5,009 nt of DNA from Syntrophomonadaceae bacterium. Lineage in GTDB: Bacteria; Bacillota; Syntrophomonadia; Syntrophomonadales; Syntrophomonadaceae. The stretch is from the NCBI GenBank assembly GCA_012840625.1, contig DUSB01000037.1:1-5009 (forward strand), read 5' to 3'. Each line of letters starts with the position of its first letter. Position 1 is the first letter of the stretch. The notes beneath the pieces were generated by a model. It worked only from the letters and a program-made list of their open reading frames with translations. It was not told the origin of the DNA and did no database searches. A program made the translations under genes and the position numbers. Of the stretch, positions 1 to 5,009 are shown in pieces.

Positions 1-1
1 G

Positions 2-2056
2 GCAGCAAAAGCAAAAACACTTGAGAAGTTTCTGGGGAAAAAATATAAAGTCAAAGCTTCAGTTGGACATGTAAGAGATTTACCTAAAAGCAAATTAGGA
101 ATTGATATAGAAAATGATTTTGAACCGCAGTACATTACTATACGGGGTAAGGGAGAACTCTTAAAAGAAATTAGAAAAGAAGCGCAAAAATCAAAAAAAG
201 TGTTACTGGCTACAGACCCTGATCGAGAGGGAGAAGCCATTGCATGGCATCTGCAGAATGCCATCAAATTGCCAGAGGGATCCAGCTGCAGAATCGAGTT
301 TAACGAAATTACCAAGGATGCGGTAAGGCAAGCGATTAAAAATTCTCGCCCCATAGACATGAATCGAGTCAATGCACAGCAAGCACGCAGGGTATTGGAT
401 CGACTGGTGGGATATAATCTCAGTCCCTTATTATGGGCCAAGGTCCGCAAAGGGCTGAGTGCTGGTCGTGTTCAATCAGTAGCCGTGCGCATGATCTGTG
501 AGCGGGAGAAGGAAATAGATGCCTTTATACCTGAAGAGTACTGGACCCTGGAGGCTCTGCTGGAAAAGCCCGGGGAAAAACCGGTCTTTGCTGCTCGTCT
601 GCATAAAATAGGAGACGAGAAAGCCAGTATTGCTAATGAAGAAGAAAAAGATAAGATCTTAAAAGATATCGAAAATGGAAGTTTTCAGGTAGAAAAGATT
701 GACCGTCGGGAGAAAAGAAAATGGCCTAATGCGCCTTTTATAACCAGCACCCTTCAGCAGGAAGCGGCCCGGCGGTTAAATTTCTATTCCAAACGCACCA
801 TGCGTGTGGCCCAGGAATTATATGAAGGGTTGGCCATTGGTAAACAGGGTACGGTAGGTTTGATTACGTATCTGAGAACAGATTCAACCCGTATTGCCTC
901 TGTAGCCCAGGAAGAAGCGCTGGCATTTATTAACGAGCAATATGGAGAACAATATGTACCCGGGCAGCCCAATATATACAAAACCAAAAAATCCGCCCAG
1001 GATGCTCACGAAGCGATTCGGCCTACCTCGGTCTGGCGGACTCCGGACAGCATTAAAGAATTTCTTACCCGGGATCAGTATCGTCTTTACAAGCTTATCT
1101 GGGAACGTTATGTAGCCAGTCAAATGACGCCGGCTATTTTTGATACGCTGGCGGTCGATATTCATGTCAATGAATATGTGTTCAGGGCCAGCTCGTCTGT
1201 AGTAAAATTTCCTGGTTATAAAAAGGTATATAACGATAATGAAGAGGAAGAAACCAAAAATCCCATGCCGGATCTGCAGCAGGGCGATGTGTTGCAGCTG
1301 GTAGAGCTTCAACCGGAACAGCATTTTACCCAGCCTCCGCCGCGCTATACCGAAGCCAGCCTGGTAAAACTTCTGGAGGAAAAAAACATCGGCCGGCCCA
1401 GCACCTATGCTCCGATTATCGATACCATTTTGAAGCGTAACTATGTGGTGCGGGAAAACAGACAATTTATTCCTACCGAGCTTGGATTTATCGTAGTTGA
1501 TCTGCTTACTGAATATTTTGAGGATATTCTAGATGTTGAGTTTACCGCTAGTATGGAAGAAAATCTTGATCTTATCGAAGAAGGGCAGCTGGAATGGAAG
1601 CAGGTTATTCGGGACTTTTACGAACCCTTTGCCCAAGATCTGCAGCGGGCACAAGAAGAAATCGAAAAAATTGAAATCAAGGATGAAGAGGCCGGGCGTG
1701 ACTGTCCTCAGTGTGGGCAGCCACTGTTAATAAAAAACGGTCGTTTTGGTAAATTTATTGCCTGTTCAGGGTTTCCTGAATGCCGCTATACAGAATCAAT
1801 TAATGAAGAAGTGGGAGTCAACTGTCCTTTCTGCGGGCATCCTGTAGTAGCCTTAAAAACCAAAAAAGGCCGTAAATATTATGGCTGTAAACACTATCCG
1901 GAGTGCAACTTCCGTTCCTGGAATATGCCTACCGGCGAACGATGTCCGGTTTGCAATGATGCCATGGTGGAGAAAAAATCCAGGAATAAGGAGCCGGTTG
2001 TGATCTGTCAAAACCCGGAATGCAAACACCTCAAGGAAACGAGTGAGGCTTTATAG
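2..2056 (+). CDS. topA: DNA topoisomerase I (type IA), 5'-truncated by window edge
   Basis: Relaxes negatively supercoiled DNA by transient single-strand cleavage, forming a 5'-phosphotyrosine link. The reading frame is open from base 2 and encodes 684 visible residues. The first residues, AAKAKTLEKFLG, match the family's ESPAKAKT motif just after its catalytic Glu, so only about ten residues including that Glu are missing, for an estimated full length near 694 (usual for Firmicutes). Visible landmarks, numbered from base 2, are: TOPRIM acidic motif DPDREGE at 72-78; active-site Tyr290 in TYLRTDSTR; HEAIRPTS from 336; and RYTEASLVKLLEE followed by GRPSTYAP in the core. The C-terminus has three four-cysteine zinc motifs at C568/571/588/594, C608/611/629/635 and C648/651/669/674. 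The GTG at 200 is an internal codon, not the start, because conserved TOPRIM sequence continues upstream of it. A probable terminator follows about 100 bases after the TAG stop. Confidence 0.97.
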   Translation, partial: AAKAKTLEKFLGKKYKVKASVGHVRDLPKSKLGIDIENDFEPQYITIRGKGELLKEIRKEAQKSKKVLLATDPDREGEAIAWHLQNAIKLPEGSSCRIEFNEITKDAVRQAIKNSRPIDMNRVNAQQARRVLDRLVGYNLSPLLWAKVRKGLSAGRVQSVAVRMICEREKEIDAFIPEEYWTLEALLEKPGEKPVFAARLHKIGDEKASIANEEEKDKILKDIENGSFQVEKIDRREKRKWPNAPFITSTLQQEAARRLNFYSKRTMRVAQELYEGLAIGKQGTVGLITYLRTDSTRIASVAQEEALAFINEQYGEQYVPGQPNIYKTKKSAQDAHEAIRPTSVWRTPDSIKEFLTRDQYRLYKLIWERYVASQMTPAIFDTLAVDIHVNEYVFRASSSVVKFPGYKKVYNDNEEEETKNPMPDLQQGDVLQLVELQPEQHFTQPPPRYTEASLVKLLEEKNIGRPSTYAPIIDTILKRNYVVRENRQFIPTELGFIVVDLLTEYFEDILDVEFTASMEENLDLIEEGQLEWKQVIRDFYEPFAQDLQRAQEEIEKIEIKDEEAGRDCPQCGQPLLIKNGRFGKFIACSGFPECRYTESINEEVGVNCPFCGHPVVALKTKKGRKYYGCKHYPECNFRSWNMPTGERCPVCNDAMVEKKSRNKEPVVICQNPECKHLKETSEAL

Positions 2057-2156
2057 ACGCTGAGATATGCTGAGCTTGCTTACATAAAAGCAGTGTTACC
2101 TGATACATTATCAGCCTTATCTGCGTCCCCAACCCGCTCTTTTCATAGGTATGAAT

Positions 2157-2188
2157 ATGCAGACCTCGGCTCTCTGTGAGGTCTGCAT
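2157..2188 (+). terminator. Probable rho-independent terminator after topA
   Basis: A perfect 11-bp inverted repeat, ATGCAGACCTC (2157-2167) and GAGGTCTGCAT (2178-2188), encloses a 10-base loop. It lies about 100 bases past the topA stop and before the xerC promoter region. The downstream tract (TTTGCTGTTAAT) is only moderately U-rich, so termination may be partial. On the opposite strand no T-run follows the stem, so a + strand terminator fits best. Another kind of RNA structure cannot be excluded. Confidence 0.65.
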
Positions 2189-2220
2189 TTGCTGTTAATA
2201 GATATTATTGGGTATGAGGC

Positions 2221-2234
2221 GGCGGTTAACCGCC
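2221..2234. repeat. Perfect 14-bp palindrome (GGCGGTTAACCGCC)
   Basis: GGCGGTTAACCGCC is identical to its own reverse complement. An overlapping alternative hairpin pairs AGGCGG (2217-2222) with CCGCCT (2230-2235) around a 7-base loop. There is no U-tract after it. It lies about 30 bases after the terminator stem and about 75 bases before the candidate promoter. It could be an operator for a dimeric regulator, an RNA stem, or chance; the sequence alone does not decide. Confidence 0.5.
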
Positions 2235-2269
2235 TTCCAGACCGGGCACGAGGTAAATGATGGCAAAGA

Positions 2270-2284
2270 AGTTTTCAGAATTTT
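2270..2284. promoter_or_regulatory. Candidate CodY-binding box upstream of xerC
   Basis: AGTTTTCAGAATTTT matches 12 of 15 positions of the Firmicute CodY consensus AATTTTCWGAAAATT, with mismatches at positions 2, 12 and 13. The central TTTTCAGAA core is intact. It lies 12 bases upstream of the proposed -35 element. codY commonly follows hslU in this cluster, so autoregulation is plausible. The surroundings are AT-rich, however, so a chance match with three mismatches is a real possibility. Confidence 0.4.
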
Positions 2285-2296
2285 TTATATAGTATG

Positions 2297-2325
2297 TTGT
2301 AAAATAATGTTCATTATGTTATATT
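2297..2325 (+). promoter_or_regulatory. Candidate sigma-A promoter for the xerC-hslV-hslU operon
   Basis: A -35 element TTGTAA (2297-2302, 4 of 6 matches to TTGACA) and a -10 element TATATT (2320-2325, 5 of 6 matches to TATAAT) are separated by the ideal 17 bases. Transcription would start near 2332, giving a short leader of about 25 bases before xerC. The upstream region is AT-rich, with a six-T run at 2281-2286, as promoter UP regions often are. An alternative -10-like TAAAAT at 2300-2305 has no good -35 partner. Confidence 0.5.
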
Positions 2326-2343
2326 TCCAATTAAGAATAATAC

Positions 2344-2348
2344 GGAGG
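2344..2348 (+). promoter_or_regulatory. xerC ribosome binding site, decides between two ATGs
   Basis: GGAGG at 2344-2348 precedes two ATG codons in different frames, at 2353 and 2357. The spacing is 4 bases to the first and 8 to the second. Only the ATG at 2357 opens the xerC frame. The ATG at 2353 meets a TGA after seven codons. Confidence 0.8.
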
Positions 2349-2356
2349 CGAAATGG

Positions 2357-3268
2357 ATGCTGTTTCAGTATATTGACGATTTCTTAACTCATTTACGCAT
2401 TGAAAAGAGCGCCTCTGAGCTGACACTCGTATCTTACCGGACTGATTTGTATCAATTTTTCAATTATTTAGCCTGGCGGTACAGTATTGAATGCGAAGAT
2501 GTGCCCCGTGAAGCGTTAAACCATAAAAATGTACGTGACTATCTGGCCAGCCTGCAGGATCAGGGTATGAGCCGTGCTACGATAGCGCGGAAGCTAGCTA
2601 CTCTGCGTTCTTTTGTACGGTATCTTTGCAGGGAGAACATACTTCCCAGCAATCCTATTGCCAGTGTTTCCACCCCTCGTCAGGAAAAGCGTTTGCCGGA
2701 GTTTTTATATCCCCAGGAGATGAGTATGCTGCTAGAAGCCCCTGATCGGGAAAAAACCTCTGGTATTCGCGATCGCGCTATACTGGAGACCTTATATGGT
2801 GGAGGTATGCGTGTTAGTGAGCTGGTGGGGCTGGATGTAAATGACGTTAACTTTGATGAAGATTATATTCGTTTACATGGTAAAGGTGATAAGGAGCGAA
2901 TTGCGCCTTTAGGCAGCCAGGCCAGAGATGCGCTGCTGGCTTATCTGGAATACAGCCGACCGCTGTACCTGAAAGAGGATCACCGGGAAGAAAAAGCGCT
3001 TTTTCTTAACAAATTTGGCGGGCGTTTATCCAGTCGTAGTATAAGAAATATTATTAATAAGTATGTCGATGAGCTTGCTTTAACACAAAAGGTAAGCCCT
3101 CATACCCTGCGCCATACTTTTGCTACAGATTTGTTGAATGGAGGAGCCGATTTACGCTCTGTACAGGAACTGCTGGGGCATGTACGCCTGTCCACAACCC
3201 AGATTTATACCCATTTAACCAAAAACAAAATTAAAACTATTCATAATCAAAAACACCCTCGGAGGTGA
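2357..3268 (+). CDS. xerC: Tyrosine recombinase XerC (303 aa)
   Basis: Site-specific recombinase. With a XerD partner it resolves chromosome dimers at dif sites, usually in concert with the FtsK translocase. The length of 303 residues is normal for XerC/XerD. The N-terminal SAM-like core-binding domain spans about 1-90 and the catalytic domain about 110-290. The complete active-site set is visible: Arg152 (GMRVSEL), Lys176 (HGKGDKE), His249 and Arg252 (HTLRHTFATDLL), His275 (LLGHVRLSTTQIY) and nucleophile Tyr284. The protein ends with THLTKNKIKTIHNQKHPRR, typical of the family. The ATG start is supported by GGAGG 8 bases upstream. XerC and XerD are hard to tell apart by sequence; the call rests on position, since the recombinase before hslVU is XerC (CodV in Bacillus). 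Its stop codon overlaps the hslV ribosome binding site, pointing to co-transcription and probably translational coupling. Confidence 0.95.
   Translation: MLFQYIDDFLTHLRIEKSASELTLVSYRTDLYQFFNYLAWRYSIECEDVPREALNHKNVRDYLASLQDQGMSRATIARKLATLRSFVRYLCRENILPSNPIASVSTPRQEKRLPEFLYPQEMSMLLEAPDREKTSGIRDRAILETLYGGGMRVSELVGLDVNDVNFDEDYIRLHGKGDKERIAPLGSQARDALLAYLEYSRPLYLKEDHREEKALFLNKFGGRLSSRSIRNIINKYVDELALTQKVSPHTLRHTFATDLLNGGADLRSVQELLGHVRLSTTQIYTHLTKNKIKTIHNQKHPRR
3261..3268 (+). promoter_or_regulatory. hslV ribosome binding site overlapping the xerC stop
   Basis: GGAGGTGA is an eight-base perfect complement to the usual 16S rRNA 3' end, and its last three bases are the xerC TGA stop. The core GGAGG ends 9 bases before the GTG start at 3275. 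Ribosomes finishing xerC would sit on this site, which suggests coupled translation. Confidence 0.85.
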
Positions 3269-3274
3269 CGGTTT

Positions 3275-3808
3275 GTGTTTCAAGGAACCACAATTGTAGC
3301 GGTTAAAAAAGGAAATCAAATGGCTATTGCCGGTGATGGGCAGGTAACTTTTGGACAGAATACCATCATGAAGAATAATGCTGTCAAGATTCGACGTCTC
3401 TATGAAGGTCAGGTACTGGCTGGTTTTGCGGGCGCAGTGGCTGATGCTTTTACTCTTTTTGGAAAGTTTGAAGAAAAATTAAAGGAATCCGGTGGGAATT
3501 TGACCCGGGCAGTAGTGGAAATTGCTAGGGAATGGAGAACGGATCGGGTATTAAGAAAGTTAGAGGCTTTATTGATTGTAGCCGATAAGGAACAAATGTA
3601 TATTGTCTCCGGAACCGGGGAAATTATTGAACCCGATGATGGCATTACAGCCATTGGCTCTGGTGGGACCTATGCTCTGGCTGCAGCGAGGGCGTTACAT
3701 CGTTTCACCGATATGGAAGCCAGAGAGATTGCGCTTGAAGCCATGAAGATTGCAGCGGAGATTTGTATTTTTACCAATGACCATATCCGGGTGGAGGTTC
3801 TGGAATAA
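3275..3808 (+). CDS. hslV: HslV (ClpQ) peptidase subunit of the HslUV ATP-dependent protease
   Basis: Threonine peptidase related to the proteasome beta subunit. Two hexameric rings form a cytoplasmic proteolytic chamber fed by the HslU unfoldase. The protein has 177 residues, a normal length. It begins MFQG followed by TTIVAV, so removal of a four-residue propeptide would expose catalytic Thr5 as mature Thr1. Other family marks are GDGQVTFG (21-27 region), active-site Lys38 in the VKIRRL segment, AGFAGAVADAFTLF, WRTDRVLRKLEALL and GSGG at 128-131 with Ser129. This differs from Bacillus subtilis ClpQ, which uses an N-terminal Ser. The start is GTG at 3275, chosen by the strong ribosome binding site and by placing the catalytic Thr just after a short leader. 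It lies 6 bases after xerC and 21 bases before the hslU ATG, in one likely operon. Confidence 0.97.
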   Translation: MFQGTTIVAVKKGNQMAIAGDGQVTFGQNTIMKNNAVKIRRLYEGQVLAGFAGAVADAFTLFGKFEEKLKESGGNLTRAVVEIAREWRTDRVLRKLEALLIVADKEQMYIVSGTGEIIEPDDGITAIGSGGTYALAAARALHRFTDMEAREIALEAMKIAAEICIFTNDHIRVEVLE

Positions 3809-3822
3809 AAATAACAAATAAA

Positions 3823-3827
3823 AGGAG
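3823..3827 (+). promoter_or_regulatory. hslU ribosome binding site with atypical spacing to ATG
   Basis: AGGAG at 3823-3827 is the only Shine-Dalgarno match before hslU. It ends only 2 bases before the ATG at 3830, too close for efficient initiation. The in-frame TTG at 3836 lies 8 bases away, an ideal spacing. The site therefore argues for TTG as the real start. Confidence 0.6.
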
Positions 3828-3829
3828 TA

Positions 3830-5009
3830 ATGGCTTTGTTTACTTTAACCCCACGTGAGATTGTCGAGGAATTAAATAAATATATCATTGGTCAGGATAA
3901 TGCTAAACGAGCGGTAGCTATAGCTTTACGCAATCGATATCGCCGCAAACTCCTGCCTGCTGATATGAGTGAAGAAATATATCCTAAAAACATCATTATG
4001 ATTGGAGCTACAGGCGTAGGGAAAACTGAGATAGCGCGCCGGCTGGCAAAATTGGTGAAAGCTCCGTTTGTTAAGGTTGAAGCCAGTAAATTTACTGAAG
4101 TTGGATATGTCGGACGTGACGTTGATTCGATGGTAAGAGACCTGGTGGAAATTGCGGTGCGGATGGTGAAACAGGAAAAAATGGAGGAGGTGGAAGAGGA
4201 AGGTAAAATTTTGGCCGAAGAGAGAATTCTTGATTATCTGGTTCCCCGGCCACGTAAGAAGGTGAAAACGGGGAAAAATCCCTGGGATCTTTTCTTTGGG
4301 CAAATGCAGGAGGCTCCAGAGGAGGAAGTCGAATATAAAGAACGCTTATCTCAGGTCGAAGATCAGCGTGCTATTATGCGCCACAAACTTGCTCGCATGG
4401 AGCTGGAAGATGAAATCATCGAAATAGAGGTTGAGGAAAGAAACAACGCTTTTATGGAGATCTTTTCCGGTTCAGGCGTGGAAGAAATGGGCATTAATTT
4501 TCAGGATATGTTTGGCACTCTGATGCCCAAAACACGTAAGAAGAAAAAGGTGACGGTAGAAGAGGCACGACGTATTCTTACCCTGGAAGAGGCCCAGCGG
4601 CTGATTGATATGGATGAAGTAACCAGAGAAGCGATTCAAAGAGCTGAACAGGATGGAATCATCTTTTTGGATGAAATAGATAAGATAGCTGGTAAAGAGC
4701 ACAGTTATGGACCCGACGTATCAAGAGGTGGAGTACAGCGTGATATACTGCCCATTGTTGAAGGATCAACCGTGATGACTAAATACGGCCCCGTCAAAAC
4801 GGATCATATCTTATTTATTGCTGCAGGAGCCTTTCATGTTAGCAAACCCTCGGATTTAATACCAGAACTTCAAGGCCGCTTTCCTATTCGGGTAGAATTA
4901 GACAGTCTGACCAAAGCTGATCTCAAAAGAATTCTCTGTGAGCCGAATAATTCCCTAATCAAACAATACACTGCCTTATTATCCACTGAACAGGTCGATA
5001 TAAAATTTA
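3830..5009 (+). CDS. hslU: HslU (ClpY) AAA+ unfoldase subunit, 3'-truncated by window edge
   Basis: Hexameric ATPase that recognises and unfolds proteins and threads them into the HslV chamber. The visible 393 residues (numbered from ATG 3830) begin MALFTLTPREIVEELNKYIIGQ, a family-typical start. Walker A is GATGVGKT at 59-66, with Ala60 where most HslU proteins have Pro. The GYVG pore loop is at 92-95. The charged inserted I-domain covers roughly 110-260 and includes KNPWDLFFGQM and a Glu/Arg-rich, probably helical stretch. Walker B is IIFLDEIDK (277-285; Asp281, Glu282). The conserved GAFHVSKPSDLIPELQGRFPIRVEL block contains the likely arginine finger Arg350. About 70 C-terminal residues, including the sensor-2 region and the tail that docks into HslV, lie outside the window. 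ATG 3830 is the outer boundary; TTG 3836 has better ribosome binding site spacing and would shorten the protein by two residues. codY is the expected next gene. Confidence 0.96.
   Translation, partial: MALFTLTPREIVEELNKYIIGQDNAKRAVAIALRNRYRRKLLPADMSEEIYPKNIIMIGATGVGKTEIARRLAKLVKAPFVKVEASKFTEVGYVGRDVDSMVRDLVEIAVRMVKQEKMEEVEEEGKILAEERILDYLVPRPRKKVKTGKNPWDLFFGQMQEAPEEEVEYKERLSQVEDQRAIMRHKLARMELEDEIIEIEVEERNNAFMEIFSGSGVEEMGINFQDMFGTLMPKTRKKKKVTVEEARRILTLEEAQRLIDMDEVTREAIQRAEQDGIIFLDEIDKIAGKEHSYGPDVSRGGVQRDILPIVEGSTVMTKYGPVKTDHILFIAAGAFHVSKPSDLIPELQGRFPIRVELDSLTKADLKRILCEPNNSLIKQYTALLSTEQVDIKF

Larger units (their letters stand above)
2057..2356. other. Gene-free interval between topA and xerC
   Basis: I found no convincing coding sequence on either strand in this 300-base gap. 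It holds the probable topA terminator, a 14-bp palindrome, and then a strongly AT-rich stretch (about 2270-2341) with a CodY-box-like sequence, a candidate promoter and the xerC ribosome binding site. In Bacillus, trmFO (gid) sits at this position in the cluster. No TrmFO remnant, such as the N-terminal GxGxxG FAD-binding motif, is visible in the + frames I read. Confidence 0.7.

Noticed and set aside
200..202. GTG at 200 as the topA start, giving a 618-residue protein.
   Set aside because: Upstream in-frame codons encode conserved TOPRIM sequence (AKAKTLEKFLG, VGHVRDLP) back to the window edge, so the gene is cut by the edge and GTG 200 encodes an internal Val.
884..1465. A 193-codon open frame on the minus strand inside topA.
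   Set aside because: It lies antisense to a well-conserved coding region and its translation resembles no family I recognise. It is a shadow of topA, as are the shorter minus-strand frames inside topA, hslV and hslU.
2057..2179. The topA frame stays open for 40 codons after its TAG stop until a TGA at 2177-2179, raising the idea of stop read-through or pyrrolysine insertion.
   Set aside because: TopA already ends properly after its third zinc motif at normal family length. The extension shows no recognisable domain and runs into the terminator stem. An opening this short is expected by chance.
2297..2340. A possible dif-like site near xerC, because of the TTCATTATGTTATATT stretch.
   Set aside because: It does not match the Firmicute dif consensus arms (ACTTCCTA and TATGTAAACT type) in the required 28-bp layout. 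The stretch is better explained as an AT-rich promoter.
1..5009. A novel defence, mobile or RNA-based system hidden in the window.
   Set aside because: All substantial coding space belongs to four well-known housekeeping genes, and the single intergenic gap is only 300 bases. I saw no transposase, terminal inverted repeats, CRISPR repeats or tRNA/rRNA-like sequence. The xerC gene is the chromosomal dimer-resolution type with hslVU neighbours, not a phage integrase.

Overview
The window is an ordinary chromosomal housekeeping segment from a Firmicute. The gene order, the strong GGAGG-type ribosome binding sites, the moderate G+C content, and a TopA with three four-cysteine zinc motifs suggest the class Clostridia, possibly near Syntrophomonadaceae. 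The class is a reasonable inference; the family is a guess from the style of the protein sequences.

Layout, all on the + strand: (1) positions 2-2056, topA (DNA topoisomerase I), missing only about its first ten residues. (2) positions 2057-2356, a gene-free stretch of 300 bases. It holds an 11-bp stem-loop that probably terminates topA, a perfect 14-bp palindrome, an imperfect CodY-box-like sequence, a candidate sigma-A promoter and a strong ribosome binding site. (3) positions 2357-3268, xerC (tyrosine recombinase). (4) positions 3275-3808, hslV/clpQ (peptidase of the HslUV protease). (5) positions 3830-5009, hslU/clpY (the AAA+ unfoldase of the same protease), which runs off the window end with its last 70 or so residues missing.

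xerC, hslV and hslU are closely spaced (6 and 21 bases) and probably form one transcript that starts in the 2057-2356 gap. In many Firmicutes this operon continues into codY, the branched-chain amino acid/GTP-responsive repressor. That gene would lie just beyond the window, so the CodY-like site in front of xerC is the most interesting regulatory hint here. In Bacillus the same cluster carries trmFO (gid) between topA and xerC. That gene is absent here, with the terminator and promoter region in its place.

I saw no mobile element, CRISPR array, RNA gene, defence system or other unknown system. The points worth a second look are regulatory or small: the CodY-like box, the missing trmFO, the palindrome, the uncertain hslU start and a substitution in the HslU Walker A motif.
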